DNA of 33,046 bases from contig NZ_CALGNH010000036.1 of the NCBI RefSeq assembly GCF_937958655.1, forward strand, positions 1 to 33,046. The letters run 5' to 3'. This stretch comes from an uncultured Winogradskyella sp. (GTDB lineage: Bacteria; Bacteroidota; Bacteroidia; Flavobacteriales; Flavobacteriaceae). Of the stretch, positions 24,523 to 33,046 are shown piece by piece. Below the pieces are notes generated by a model. The model was not told where the DNA came from. It saw nothing but the letters and a program-made list of their open reading frames with translations, and did no database searches. The position numbers were made by a program, and so were the translations under genes. Numbering within the stretch: the stretch's first letter is position 1; each line of letters begins with the position of its first letter.

Positions 24523-25581
24523 TTAATAAAAGAAGAAAGCAATAACACCAAGAATTGTAAACGATAACGGCAGCACCAACAATAAGAATAAAAAACTTAC
24601 CACACCACTTTTAATAAAACTAAGAAACCAGCGCTGTCCATAAAATTTTATAACCGCTAAAAGCAGATAAACAAATGTTGATAATGCCACTAGCCAGTCT
24701 ATCCAATCTGGTATTGACATCAATCTATTAAGTCCAAATATGATACTAAACACTAAAAACAAAAACGAAAAATAGTAAAAGCTAAACACCAAGTGATGTG
24801 CATAACGTCCTTTTTTATAAAAAAACAGCTTTAACAAAAACGCAAAAATTGGTAACAAAAAAAACATTGCTAAAGGAATACTATCGATAAAGTTCTGATA
24901 GATTTGTCCTAGTCCCATGTCTTTATAAAACTTAAGAATTTGTTTAAAGAACTTACGCTGAACGTAACCTGCGTCCTCTTCCATACCCATAAAGATATAG
25001 AGCTCTTCATTAGTTTTACCTATTCTTATAAGTGAGTCCATTTCTGTTTCATTAAAACCAAAATCAACATAATTAGTAGTATTAGGAACCTTAATATTAG
25101 ACATAGAGTCTAAACGTTTTAAATCCTCGTCATTGATTCCTATAGCTTTCCCGTTATCGCTAATTGGTTTTAAATACGTATTAATAGCTACGGTGTCTTT
25201 AGGGATAACACTTGTGCTTTGCTCTAAACTTTCAGACCTACTGGCCAAGACACGTTGCATATTCTTATCGAGCTCTACTCTGCCCTCACGCACATAAAAA
25301 TTAAAAAGAAAAAAGAAAATAACTGCAACAAACAAGTACATCTGTGCAGGGTGCAAATACTTTAAACGTTTCCCTTTAATAAATTCTTTTGCCAAGTAAC
25401 CAGGCTTAAACATTAAAGGAATAAAGCTTTTTAGAAAACGTGCATCAAAAGAAAAGTAATTACTAATAGTATTATAAAATAATACGCCAAGCGTAAGTAT
25501 ATCATTGGTTTTTTGCCCACAATGTGGACAAAATTTAAAACCAGATTCATAGTGTTTTTCACAATTTTGACAAGTATCCAT
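24523..25581 (-). CDS. DUF3667 membrane protein with zinc ribbon
   Basis: A 352-residue inner-membrane protein. The N-terminus is a zinc ribbon (CQNC at 4-7 and CPHC at 18-21), followed by the DUF3667 core: ISNYFSFDARFLKSFIPLMFKPGYLAKEF and KGKRLKYLHPAQMYLFVAVI. A soluble loop covers about 110-215, and four or so helices fill the C-terminal part to residue 352. Function is unknown; DUF3667 proteins are common in Bacteroidota. It is convergent with the membrane gene behind uvrA, with only 14 bases between the stops and no terminator seen there. Confidence 0.9.
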   Translation of the reverse strand: MDTCQNCEKHYESGFKFCPHCGQKTNDILTLGVLFYNTISNYFSFDARFLKSFIPLMFKPGYLAKEFIKGKRLKYLHPAQMYLFVAVIFFFLFNFYVREGRVELDKNMQRVLASRSESLEQSTSVIPKDTVAINTYLKPISDNGKAIGINDEDLKRLDSMSNIKVPNTTNYVDFGFNETEMDSLIRIGKTNEELYIFMGMEEDAGYVQRKFFKQILKFYKDMGLGQIYQNFIDSIPLAMFFLLPIFAFLLKLFFYKKGRYAHHLVFSFYYFSFLFLVFSIIFGLNRLMSIPDWIDWLVALSTFVYLLLAVIKFYGQRWFLSFIKSGVVSFLFLLLVLPLSFTILGVIAFFFY

Positions 25582-25719
25582 TTGCGTACTTATAAGTAAT
25601 GGTTAGTCTGCGTTGAAAATAATGAAAATAAACACTTTTATTAAGTTTTAAGCAAAAAAAAATAACATTTAAAGGCTTTAAACGGCATTCAATACTTTGT
25701 AAATCAGAATGTTACTTTT

Positions 25720-25736
25720 TTGGCATGCTAATTGGT
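25720..25736 (+). promoter_or_regulatory. Sigma54-like promoter of the first repeat protein
   Basis: TTGGCATGCTAATTGGT after a T tract fits the sigma54 pattern TGGCAC-N5-TTGC with the GG and the minus-12 dinucleotide 12 bp apart. The minus-12 dinucleotide is GG instead of GC. It lies 76 bp before the ATG. A near-identical element precedes the paralogue. Confidence 0.5.
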
Positions 25737-25811
25737 TTTACTAGCCACATAGCGTAAGCCCAAAAGTTCTAAATGCGTTAGTAACTGGGCAAATCTAAAA
25801 ACCTATATATT

Positions 25812-26453
25812 ATGAAAAGTAAACTACTTTTTTTAGCAGTGGTGTTGGTAGGACTAACATCAGCTACAGCAACAACAGCAGGAGATGCTGTTTTAAATGG
25901 GGAAGATTCAAAATATGCGCGCTATCGTTTTTCGCAACCAATAACGTTTGTGGAACGTGGTGTAGAGTTCTTAATTTTTCCAGATGGCAGTTTCGATTTT
26001 AATACCGAAATCCTAGCTCCATCACCAAACAATGACGATTATTACTACAAACAAAATAGACGTCGTACCAACCGCACCTATGGAGCACCAGGTACACAAT
26101 ACCATCGCAGAGACAGAGGTGTTTTAATACGACACGATAGACTTGGCCGCGTGCGACGTATTGGTAATGTATTTATGAATTATGATAGACAAGGTCGAAT
26201 AAAACGTGTTGGCTCTGTTTATATGAATTACCGAAGAGGTCAACTAAAACAAGTTGGAGGACTCAGAATTATCTATAACCGCTACGGTGAAATTGTGGAC
26301 ACAAGAGGCTTTGTTAATTTTAACAATAGAGTAAACATTTGGCATTCTCAGACTTTTGATGATGACTGGAATGATAACTGGAACAACGATAACGATTTTT
26401 ACTATTACCGTAAAAATGGAAAGATTAAAAAGCAAAAAAAGCTTAAACAATAA
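25812..26453 (+). CDS. Secreted repeat protein, first paralogue
   Basis: A 213-residue exported protein (signal MKSKLLFLAVVLVGLTSATA). A conserved block GVEFLIFPDGSFDFN (50-64) is followed by a basic linker and four tandem 15-16 residue repeats at 109-170 of the form DRxGRxxRIGxVxMNY. These resemble YD or MORN-like strand-turn-strand repeats. The tail is Asp/Asn-rich and then Lys-rich (KNGKIKKQKKLKQ). No lipobox and no type IX sorting domain are seen. The next gene is a clear paralogue in the same direction, with a separate sigma54-like promoter and a terminator between them. Function is unknown; an envelope or extracellular role is inferred. Confidence 0.78.
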   Translation: MKSKLLFLAVVLVGLTSATATTAGDAVLNGEDSKYARYRFSQPITFVERGVEFLIFPDGSFDFNTEILAPSPNNDDYYYKQNRRRTNRTYGAPGTQYHRRDRGVLIRHDRLGRVRRIGNVFMNYDRQGRIKRVGSVYMNYRRGQLKQVGGLRIIYNRYGEIVDTRGFVNFNNRVNIWHSQTFDDDWNDNWNNDNDFYYYRKNGKIKKQKKLKQ

Positions 26454-26474
26454 TCTCTTTATTTTTTGAGATCT

Positions 26475-26512
26475 AAATCCCGATTGCACACCCCAATGCT
26501 TCGGGATTTTTT
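26475..26512 (+). terminator. Terminator after the first repeat protein
   Basis: AAATCCCGA pairs with TCGGGATTT across a 17-base loop and is followed by a T tract. Confidence 0.75.
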
Positions 26513-26550
26513 ATTTGCTATTAAACGCCATATAAATACGTATTTAGTTT

Positions 26551-26568
26551 TTTGGCACGCTGTTTGTA
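26551..26568 (+). promoter_or_regulatory. Sigma54-like promoter of the second repeat protein
   Basis: TTGGCACGCTGTTTGTA, preceded by a T tract, carries a perfect TGGCACG minus-24 half and TTGT at minus-12. It lies 38 bp before the ATG. It shares T tract, TTGGCA, GCT and TTG with the element upstream of the first paralogue. Confidence 0.55.
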
Positions 26569-26605
26569 ACTTACTTATTGAGTTTAATTTTAAAACCCTT
26601 GACTT

Positions 26606-27868
26606 ATGAAACGGATTCTATTTTTATTTGCAGGATTAATTGCTATGAGCAGTACTGCATTCGCAACTAACACATCAACATTAGAAGCTGAAGCTTCAGT
26701 AAATAATTATGTGAGAGGTTATGACAATTCTTTCATATTTAACGAAGGAGGTATAGAATTCTCTGTGTTTAGAGATGGTCAGTTTGACTTTTATATTCCG
26801 CAATATGGACCAAACGTTAATGTTGGAGTAAATACACCAGGATTTACTTTAAGTTTTAACTCTGGCTTTAATTACAATCCATACGTACAGTATGATAGTT
26901 TTGGAGCAATTATTCAGATTGAAAATACGCCTATTTTCTATGATTATTTTGGTAGAGTTAATCAAATTGGTAACATCTTTATAAATTATAATCGCTTTAA
27001 CAGAATAAGCAGAATTGGTGGACTAAATGTATTTTACAGAAACAATGTGTTTTGGAGATATGATGGATTTATAAACAGATTCAATAGAGCTTATGTTTGG
27101 AGACCTTGGCACAGATTTTATGCTGTACCACCAGTAAATTATTGTGTTGTTAATGTTAATCCTTACAGACAGTTTTACACACCTGTAAGACATGTATACT
27201 ACAGACCATACAGAAATAATGTAAGACATTTTAATGTGGTTAACGGAAGACGTGGAAATGCAAACATAGGAGGACGTAATTCTAGTATTAATAATAGATA
27301 TGTACAGTCACCTAGAAATAGCAGAGAGCGCTCTATACAGAGAACTGTAACTCGCAGAAATACGGAAATTACAAGAACGAGAAGTACGCGATTAGCAGCT
27401 AACACAAGAACTAATACTATAGATAGAAGTACAAATACACGAGTACGTTCTAATAGAAATGCTAACAGAATGGTTAGAAATAATAGTGAAAGTGTAAGAA
27501 CGAGATCAAATTCTAGAGCTAATACAAATAGAACTGTGAGATCAACAAGATCTAAGCCAAGAGTAGCGTCTTCGGCAAACACAACTCGCTCTAGATCTAT
27601 AAATACACCAAGAAATGAAAGAAGGCAGGTGACTTCTAACAGAACTAGTGTGTCTAATAGATTAGGAAGCCAAACTAATAATTCGGTAAGGAAACCAAAC
27701 ACGACTAAACATCGTACATATAATAAAGTAAGTTCACAAAACAAAAGACAGAGAAGTACTTCTGTTCAAAACAAAAGAAAGTCATCTTCAGTATCGACAA
27801 GATCTAACACTAGTAGAAGAAGTAGCCAAACCTCTACTAGATCTAATACAAGACGTACTAGAGGATAA
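26606..27868 (+). CDS. Secreted repeat protein with long basic disordered tail
   Basis: A 420-residue exported protein (signal MKRILFLFAGLIAMSSTAFA), paralogous to the gene before it. GIEFSVFRDGQFDFY (49-63) matches the block in that protein, and residues 97-155 hold 16-residue repeats (DYFGRVNQIGNIFINY, NRFNRISRIGGLNVFY). A tyrosine- and proline-rich segment (165-210) leads to about 200 residues made almost only of Arg, Ser, Thr and Asn, strongly basic and surely disordered. Such a tail may bind DNA, polysaccharide or other polyanions outside the cell (inference). Codon use in the tail is AGA-rich and looks like internal expansion. No sorting domain is seen at the C-terminus. Confidence 0.8.
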   Translation: MKRILFLFAGLIAMSSTAFATNTSTLEAEASVNNYVRGYDNSFIFNEGGIEFSVFRDGQFDFYIPQYGPNVNVGVNTPGFTLSFNSGFNYNPYVQYDSFGAIIQIENTPIFYDYFGRVNQIGNIFINYNRFNRISRIGGLNVFYRNNVFWRYDGFINRFNRAYVWRPWHRFYAVPPVNYCVVNVNPYRQFYTPVRHVYYRPYRNNVRHFNVVNGRRGNANIGGRNSSINNRYVQSPRNSRERSIQRTVTRRNTEITRTRSTRLAANTRTNTIDRSTNTRVRSNRNANRMVRNNSESVRTRSNSRANTNRTVRSTRSKPRVASSANTTRSRSINTPRNERRQVTSNRTSVSNRLGSQTNNSVRKPNTTKHRTYNKVSSQNKRQRSTSVQNKRKSSSVSTRSNTSRRSSQTSTRSNTRRTRG

Positions 27869-27901
27869 ACAACAAAACATGATTTTTTTGGTTGGTTAGT
27901 A

Positions 27902-27945
27902 GAAATCCCGCATACGGAATGCCTAAGAGCACCTTGCGGGATTTC
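27902..27945. terminator. Stem-loop after the second repeat protein
   Basis: GAAATCCCGCA pairs perfectly with TGCGGGATTTC over 11 bp, with a 22-base loop that can itself pair (GCAT with ATGC). No long T tract follows, so it may be a terminator or a 3'-end stabiliser for the convergent genes. Confidence 0.6.
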
Positions 27946-27984
27946 TCGTATCTATAAGTTAATCAAATATAATCCCAATTTAGA

Positions 27985-29271
27985 CTACAAATTATTAATA
28001 AGCTTCGCCATTTTTTGTGTTAAAGCCTTTCTACTATAGGGCTCTAAACCAACAGCATTAACGATTAATTTATTGACCTTATAAGCTTCAAAATAAGTTA
28101 AAATTTGTGCTTTTAAAGCCTGCTTATCTTGGTATCCAAAATAATAACCTGTATTTGTGGATTTAATTATGTGCTCAACATCCGCATCTTTTGGCCCAAT
28201 GGCCACTATTGGTGTTTCTGAGACTATATATTCAAAAACTTTTCCAGGTATGATAGCTTTAGTGTCTTTAGAATCTATTTCTATAAGTAATAAAAGCTGT
28301 GATTGCATTTGGTACTTTATAGCCTCGTTATGACTTACATATCCAACAATATTTAGATGTTTGTTTAAGTTATATTCTTCAATAGAGGCCACAACATCAT
28401 CACTTACAACACCTATTAAATTTAGTTGAAATGCATTATCAAAAGTGCTATACTCATCTCTTAATTCTGAAAGTACTTTCCATAAAATTTTAGGATTACG
28501 ATCAGATAACAACGAACCAATATGAGATAGTGTAAACTTTTTGTCCTTCTCCACCTTGCTTACCGAATGAGAATCGTAACCATTTGTAATAATTGTAATT
28601 GGTTTTTTTGTTTTTGTCTTAAATTCATTTTTGGTATGATTGCTAGTTACTACAATTTGGTCTGCATTATTTAAGACCTGCTTCTCTAATTGCCTATGTT
28701 TTGCTTTAGATGATGCTGTAAGTTTTAAGTCTTTGTGATAGCCAATAGTTGTCCAAGGATCTCTAAAATCTGCAATCCATTTAACATTACATTGTTCTTT
28801 TAAGTTTAAACCTATTAAATGTAAACTATGCGGAGGGCCAGTAGTAATAATAGTTTTAATTTGGTGTTGCTTAACATAATTAGAGAGAAAGGCCACAGAA
28901 GGCTTTACCCAATTTTTGCGTGCGTCTGGTATAAAATAATTACCACGTACGTAAAGCATTAACCGTTCTATAAAAGATTGCTTTTTTAATTTTGGAATTA
29001 CACCAGAACTAATGGTTTTAGAACTTTTTTTAGAAAATAAGCGAGCCAATTTATAAGGCTCTTTTATAGGTTGTTTTAAGATTGTAATTCCGTTAGGAAT
29101 CTCATCTACTAAACTCTCATCTCTTATAGGGTAACTTGGGTTTTCTGGGCAATAAACAATTGTTTCAATACCAAACTGTGGCAAGTATTTTACAAATTTC
29201 AACCAGCGCTGCACACCAGGTCCACCGGCTGGTGGCCAGTAATAAAGAATTATGAGTACTTTTGAGCCCAT
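27985..29271 (-). CDS. GT4-family glycosyltransferase
   Basis: A 428-residue retaining glycosyltransferase of the GT-B fold. It opens with VLIILYYWPPAGGPGVQRWLKF, a glycine-rich acceptor-domain start characteristic of flavobacterial GT4 enzymes, and its C-terminal donor domain includes LSHIGSLLSDRNPKILWKVL and IPGKVFEYIVSETPIVAIGP, which carries the conserved glutamate for the nucleotide sugar. It probably makes surface polysaccharide; sugar specificity is not visible. It lies 53 bases behind the YfhO gene in the same direction and is likely in one operon with it and DUF4834. Confidence 0.9.
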   Translation of the reverse strand: MGSKVLIILYYWPPAGGPGVQRWLKFVKYLPQFGIETIVYCPENPSYPIRDESLVDEIPNGITILKQPIKEPYKLARLFSKKSSKTISSGVIPKLKKQSFIERLMLYVRGNYFIPDARKNWVKPSVAFLSNYVKQHQIKTIITTGPPHSLHLIGLNLKEQCNVKWIADFRDPWTTIGYHKDLKLTASSKAKHRQLEKQVLNNADQIVVTSNHTKNEFKTKTKKPITIITNGYDSHSVSKVEKDKKFTLSHIGSLLSDRNPKILWKVLSELRDEYSTFDNAFQLNLIGVVSDDVVASIEEYNLNKHLNIVGYVSHNEAIKYQMQSQLLLLIEIDSKDTKAIIPGKVFEYIVSETPIVAIGPKDADVEHIIKSTNTGYYFGYQDKQALKAQILTYFEAYKVNKLIVNAVGLEPYSRKALTQKMAKLINNL

Positions 29272-29324
29272 CCTAGCCTTCCTAAAGGGAAGGGATTTTA
29301 ATCTTGCATAAGCAAGTTGAGTTA

Positions 29325-31733
29325 TTATTCTTTGTCTTTAGCTTTAAAACTATAAAATATACCTAACAATAGTAATACCCCAAACATAGCAGAACTTGCT
29401 AAGGCAATTTTACTTCCGGTTTCAACAACTTTAGGTTCAAATTTAAATTCTATAATATGACGTCCTGCAGGCACCTCTAATCCACGTAAAATATAATTGA
29501 CGCGTATGTGTGGTACTGGCTCGCCATTAATATAGGCGTTCCAACCGTTACTATAATAAATCTCTGAAAATACTGCAAAACCTTTGTTTGAGTTAGTGGA
29601 TTCGTACTTTAAATAATTAGGTTTAAATTCAATTAATTTTATTGAAGCTACTGAATCTACTTCAAACCTATTTGTAGTTATTGGCATTGTTGTAACTGCG
29701 GTAGACTTAATATTTAAACTATCTAAGGCTTTAATTTCAGCATTAGCATCTTCCAATTCTTTAATCTCATTTACAAACCATGAGTTACCACTAGCATCGG
29801 GATTATCATAAGGAAATACCTGTCCTTTATCTTCGGCAATAATGTACTTTGTATTAAGCATGTTTAATACATTCATATTATTTTTATAAATATGAAATTC
29901 CAGTACATCATTATAGCGTCCTAATTTTGCTGCATGGTAACCAAATAACGAATTATGAAAGTAAGCCGCTCTACCAGGACGACGCTGACCATCAGATGAC
30001 ATATCTAAAACTCTAAAATGGCCTTTATCTTTTAAAATTTGCTTATCGGCAGCTGTTGGTTGGTAAGGTTTATCAACACTTAAGGCTGAAACAAAATCAT
30101 CGTTATTGACATAAGTTTTATTAATAGACACCAAATCAAATACTATTAAAACTGCAAATACTACTACGACTAAATTTTCAGACAGCTTTTTCTTTAAAAA
30201 AAGATAAATGGTCCCGGCCGAAAGCGCTATTAAAAGCAGCGTGCGAATAGTATCTGCATTAAATAAGGTTTTTCTATCACTAATTAGAGCCTCAACTAAA
30301 GCTTCTGGTATATTTTGATCTCTATAGCTTTTGAAGTCGAAGAATGTAGATTTAAATAATAGAAATACTAAACATAAGCCTGCAGTTATTAGTACGGTAT
30401 ATTTTAGTGCGTTTAGTTTTTCTTCTTGTTTTTGAAAATCGTTAAAGAGACGTACCAAAGCAAAAACACCTAAAACAGGGATACAAAGTTCTAAAATCAC
30501 CTGTATGGAACTCACTGCTCTAAATTTATTATAAAGTGGTACATAATCAATAAAGAAGTTGGTTATAAAACCTAAGTTTTTCCCATAAGACAGTAATAAC
30601 GATAAAACTGTACCACCAACTAACCACCATTTTAAACGACCTTTCACTAAAAACAAGCCTAAAACAAAAAGAAATATAATAACTGCACCAACATAAGCAG
30701 GTGCTTCTACAATGGGTTGGTCTCCCCAATACATTGGTGCTTTTTTAGATAATTCTAAAGCCTCTATTGGCGAAGCTCCCATCGTCATGTAAGTGCTATA
30801 TGTTTCAGAATCTTTACCAATATCTTCTGTGTTACCACCTCCCATAAACTTTGGGATAAACAAATTAAAAGTTTCGGCCAAACCATAGCTATATTCTGTA
30901 ATGTAAGCTCTATCTAAACCATTTGATACCTCTTTTGGTGTTCCATCTGGCGCTACTGTTAACTCACTCTTTCCACGTGTACTTTCTTTAGCATACTCCT
31001 GCGTCGCCATTATGTTAGTAGCATTTAAACCTACAGCAATAATAACTGCAATTGTAAGCAGCCCTACGGATTTAAAGAAATGAGGCAGTACCTTTTTTCG
31101 GTAGGCATCGACTAAGTATGCTACACCCATTACCAATACAAGCAATAAGAGGTAATACGTCATTTGAAAATGATTAGCAACAATCTCTAAACCTAAAGCT
31201 ACCACTGTTAATAAAAAACCTAAAATATAACGTTGCCTAAAGGTTAGAATTATACCAGCTAATACCATAGGCATGTAAGCTATAGCATGTGCTTTGGAGT
31301 TATGGCCAACTCCAAGAATTATTATAAGATATGTAGAAAAACCAAAGGCCAAAGCACCAAGTGCAGCTAGCCTAAAATCAACTTTAAGTGATAGTAATAA
31401 AATATAAAACCCCAAGAAATACAAAAACAAATAATCAGCAGGTCTTGGAAGGAAGCGCAACGTTAAATCAAGCTTTTTTATATAATTATGTGGGTAGGTA
31501 GTACCTAACTGGTACGTTGGCATACCACCAAAAGCACTGTTGGTCCAATAGGCTTCTTCACCAGTTTTTTCAGCAAAGTCCTTGTGTTGCTGAGCCATAC
31601 CAATGTAATGCATTATATCGCTCTGAAAAATCTTTTTACCCTGTAAAACAGGACTAAAATAGGCTAAGGAAACTATCACAAAACCTATTAAAACTAGACA
31701 GTGCGGTAAAAAACGTTTATAAGAAAATGACAT
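29325..31733 (-). CDS. YfhO-family polytopic membrane protein
   Basis: An 802-residue inner-membrane protein with roughly a dozen helices. Helix 1 at 10-28 is followed by a large first loop (GKKIFQSDIMHYIGMAQQHK) typical of YfhO and glycosyltransferase-C-like proteins; helices fill 90-570. A soluble C-terminal part (about 570-775) carries FSEIYYSNGWNAYINGEPVPHIRVNY and VPAGRHIIEFKFEP, the YfhO hallmark, before a final helix. Some Gram-positive YfhO proteins glycosylate lipoteichoic acid. A comparable lipid-linked sugar transfer here is inference, supported by the glycosyltransferase gene downstream. Confidence 0.9.
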   Translation of the reverse strand: MSFSYKRFLPHCLVLIGFVIVSLAYFSPVLQGKKIFQSDIMHYIGMAQQHKDFAEKTGEEAYWTNSAFGGMPTYQLGTTYPHNYIKKLDLTLRFLPRPADYLFLYFLGFYILLLSLKVDFRLAALGALAFGFSTYLIIILGVGHNSKAHAIAYMPMVLAGIILTFRQRYILGFLLTVVALGLEIVANHFQMTYYLLLLVLVMGVAYLVDAYRKKVLPHFFKSVGLLTIAVIIAVGLNATNIMATQEYAKESTRGKSELTVAPDGTPKEVSNGLDRAYITEYSYGLAETFNLFIPKFMGGGNTEDIGKDSETYSTYMTMGASPIEALELSKKAPMYWGDQPIVEAPAYVGAVIIFLFVLGLFLVKGRLKWWLVGGTVLSLLLSYGKNLGFITNFFIDYVPLYNKFRAVSSIQVILELCIPVLGVFALVRLFNDFQKQEEKLNALKYTVLITAGLCLVFLLFKSTFFDFKSYRDQNIPEALVEALISDRKTLFNADTIRTLLLIALSAGTIYLFLKKKLSENLVVVVFAVLIVFDLVSINKTYVNNDDFVSALSVDKPYQPTAADKQILKDKGHFRVLDMSSDGQRRPGRAAYFHNSLFGYHAAKLGRYNDVLEFHIYKNNMNVLNMLNTKYIIAEDKGQVFPYDNPDASGNSWFVNEIKELEDANAEIKALDSLNIKSTAVTTMPITTNRFEVDSVASIKLIEFKPNYLKYESTNSNKGFAVFSEIYYSNGWNAYINGEPVPHIRVNYILRGLEVPAGRHIIEFKFEPKVVETGSKIALASSAMFGVLLLLGIFYSFKAKDKE

Positions 31734-31807
31734 GAAATTTAAATTAACAAACCGATGCTGAAAAGTAATTAATTTTTAATGAAATTTTAGCTCAGATACA
31801 AATTAAA

Positions 31808-32080
31808 TCAATCAATTTCTTCGTAATCGATGTATTCGCCTACTTTTTCGTTAGACGCTTTATTTTGTTTTGGCATTTTATCTATTACCGTCTCCCCTTC
31901 TTTTTGTTTTTGTGCATGGCGTTGTTGCGCTTGGTTCTGAAAATTACCAAATTGCTGCCCAAAGCGTTCTTCGGCTTTTTTAGCAACAAATTTCATTAAA
32001 ATAGGGGCAAAAAGTCGGCTTAAAATCTTTAAACCAAACCAAATAAGCAATATGATTAAAACAGTCCTAAGTAATCCCAT
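31808..32080 (-). CDS. DUF4834 family small membrane protein
   Basis: A 90-residue protein with one N-terminal helix (LRTVLIILLIWFGLKILSRLF) and a charged, Gln-rich cytoplasmic tail ending in GEYIDYEEID, the pattern of DUF4834 proteins in Bacteroidota. Function is unknown. It precedes the YfhO gene by 74 bases in the same direction and is probably its operon leader. A TATTTTTG minus-7 box lies at 32125-32118. Confidence 0.85.
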   Translation of the reverse strand: MGLLRTVLIILLIWFGLKILSRLFAPILMKFVAKKAEERFGQQFGNFQNQAQQRHAQKQKEGETVIDKMPKQNKASNEKVGEYIDYEEID

Positions 32081-32117
32081 AATGGATGCTAAGTATAATA
32101 TTTTAAAATATAAGTAT

Positions 32118-32125
32118 CAAAAATA
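32118..32125 (-). promoter_or_regulatory. Minus-7 box of the DUF4834-YfhO-GT4 transcript
   Basis: Minus-strand TATTTTTG fits TAnnTTTG, 37 bases before the ATG. No clear minus-33 element is seen. Confidence 0.4.
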
Positions 32126-32179
32126 CAATTATAGTTACGTATAATCCGTTATAATTCATTAAAAAAAGTATAAATTATA

Positions 32180-32187
32180 TATATTTG
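32180..32187 (+). promoter_or_regulatory. Minus-7 box of the transporter-like gene
   Basis: TATATTTG fits TAnnTTTG and ends 18 bases before the ATG at 32206. Confidence 0.45.
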
Positions 32188-32205
32188 AAATTAAACCAAA
32201 AGCCA

Positions 32206-33046
32206 ATGCGTGTACTCAAATCTATTTTTGTTTTCTTATGTGTTTTTACCTATTTAAATCTTAATGCCCAATACACAGAGGTGATTAACTCTAACCGCCC
32301 AGGTGTATCAGAAAGTGCGTTTTCGGTTGGTACTAATGTAGTTCAGTTTGAGGCAGGAGCTTTTACTGTAGATGAAAAACACACTCCTTTGAATTACGAG
32401 GTTTCAGGTTTTGGTTTAGATTTTGCCGTTCGCTATGGTCTACTTTTTGAGCAATTAGAATTGCAACTCGATGGCGTTTATCAGAATGATACACGTACAG
32501 ATTTTAGTAGTCAGATACCTACTGAAAACCCACGAGCTAACTTTAGAAATTTAACACTAGGTGCTAAATATCTAATTTTTGATCCTTATAAAAATGCCGA
32601 GGAAGCAAAACCTAACTTATACAGTTACCACGCTAACAGGAAATTTCAATGGAAATCACTTATACCAGCAGTATCAGTTTATGCTGGTGCAAATTTTGAC
32701 TCTAAAAACAATCCTTATACGGCACCAGACGTAGAAGGTATTAGTCCAAAAGTGATGATTGCTACCCAAAATAATTTTAACGGAGGTTGGGTATTTGTTA
32801 TGAATTTAATTAAAGACAGAATTGGTTCTGATTTCTCAGAGTTTCAGTATGTTTTAACATTAACTCATTCTTTTACACCACAATGGGTTGTATTTGGTGA
32901 AGCCCAAGGCATTAATAGCGATTTTTACGCAGATAATATTTTTAGATTTGGTGGTGCTTATCTTTGGACTCCAAATTTTCAACTAGACGCTAACATAGCA
33001 TTTAACACCAAAGACACGCCAAGTGTATTTAATATTGCTTTTGGAG
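32206..33046 (+). CDS. Outer-membrane transporter-like protein, 3' end cut by window edge
   Basis: The first 280 residues of an exported protein: signal LKSIFVFLCVFTYLNLNAQ with cleavage after Ala, then NSNRPGVSESAFSVGTNVVQFEAG, a start seen in flavobacterial proteins labelled transporter and related to the phenol MetA-pathway family (PF13557). The rest shows alternating amphipathic strands (FDFAVRYGLLFEQLELQLDG-like) expected of a beta-barrel. The substrate is unknown. It is divergent from DUF4834. The frame is open to the last base. The barrel looks close to its final strands, so little should be missing. Confidence 0.82.
   Translation, partial: MRVLKSIFVFLCVFTYLNLNAQYTEVINSNRPGVSESAFSVGTNVVQFEAGAFTVDEKHTPLNYEVSGFGLDFAVRYGLLFEQLELQLDGVYQNDTRTDFSSQIPTENPRANFRNLTLGAKYLIFDPYKNAEEAKPNLYSYHANRKFQWKSLIPAVSVYAGANFDSKNNPYTAPDVEGISPKVMIATQNNFNGGWVFVMNLIKDRIGSDFSEFQYVLTLTHSFTPQWVVFGEAQGINSDFYADNIFRFGGAYLWTPNFQLDANIAFNTKDTPSVFNIAFG

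Noticed and set aside
27199..27744. A 181-codon minus-strand frame rich in Leu and Val
   Set aside because: It is the antisense of the AGA/ACA/AAT-rich Arg-Ser-Thr-Asn tail; the hydrophobic composition follows from complementing those codons.

Overview
The window reads as chromosome of a member of the Bacteroidota, most likely a marine-type Flavobacteriaceae. The DNA is AT-rich. Promoters fit the TAnnTTTG minus-7 box of this phylum, and Shine-Dalgarno sequences are weak. The gene families are typical of the group: DUF4834, DUF3667, BatA N-terminal membrane protein, M61 lipoprotein, YfhO and LytTR two-component pairs. The genus cannot be fixed from sequence alone.

Bases 1 to about 6640 look like the end of an integrated accessory element. 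On the minus strand lie a LytTR response regulator and a large propeller-type sensor histidine kinase that runs off the left edge. Upstream of the regulator are three direct repeats spaced exactly 21 bp, two of which fit the LytTR operator consensus. To the right, on the plus strand, are an HTH plus HUH-type replication-initiator-like gene and a large serine recombinase, with a convergent 53-residue coiled-coil microgene between them. The recombinase ends 17 bases before the C-terminal third of a DUF2400/TIGR02757 gene, which looks like a gene split by integration. A 5'-truncated, frameshifted GAF histidine kinase remnant follows directly.

From 8007 to 20000 the content is conserved chromosome: an M61 peptidase lipoprotein; a GT2 glycosyltransferase; a tight cluster of BatA-like membrane protein, metal-ligand-less dihydroorotase homologue, DUF4870 protein and carboxylesterase; a small membrane-anchored protein and a metallo-beta-lactamase-fold hydrolase; a conserved 484-residue protein; divergent Bcp peroxiredoxin and a cysteine-free endonuclease III; and a small lipoprotein.

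From 20000 to 25600 come a 47-residue microgene behind an ECF sigma factor, then uvrA with a perfect dyad upstream, a membrane protein and a DUF3667 protein. From 25700 to 27950 are two paralogous secreted proteins with 16-residue tandem repeats, each preceded by a sigma54-like element. The right end holds a GT4 glycosyltransferase, a YfhO membrane protein, DUF4834 and, divergently, a truncated outer-membrane transporter-like gene. No rRNA, tRNA or CRISPR array was seen.
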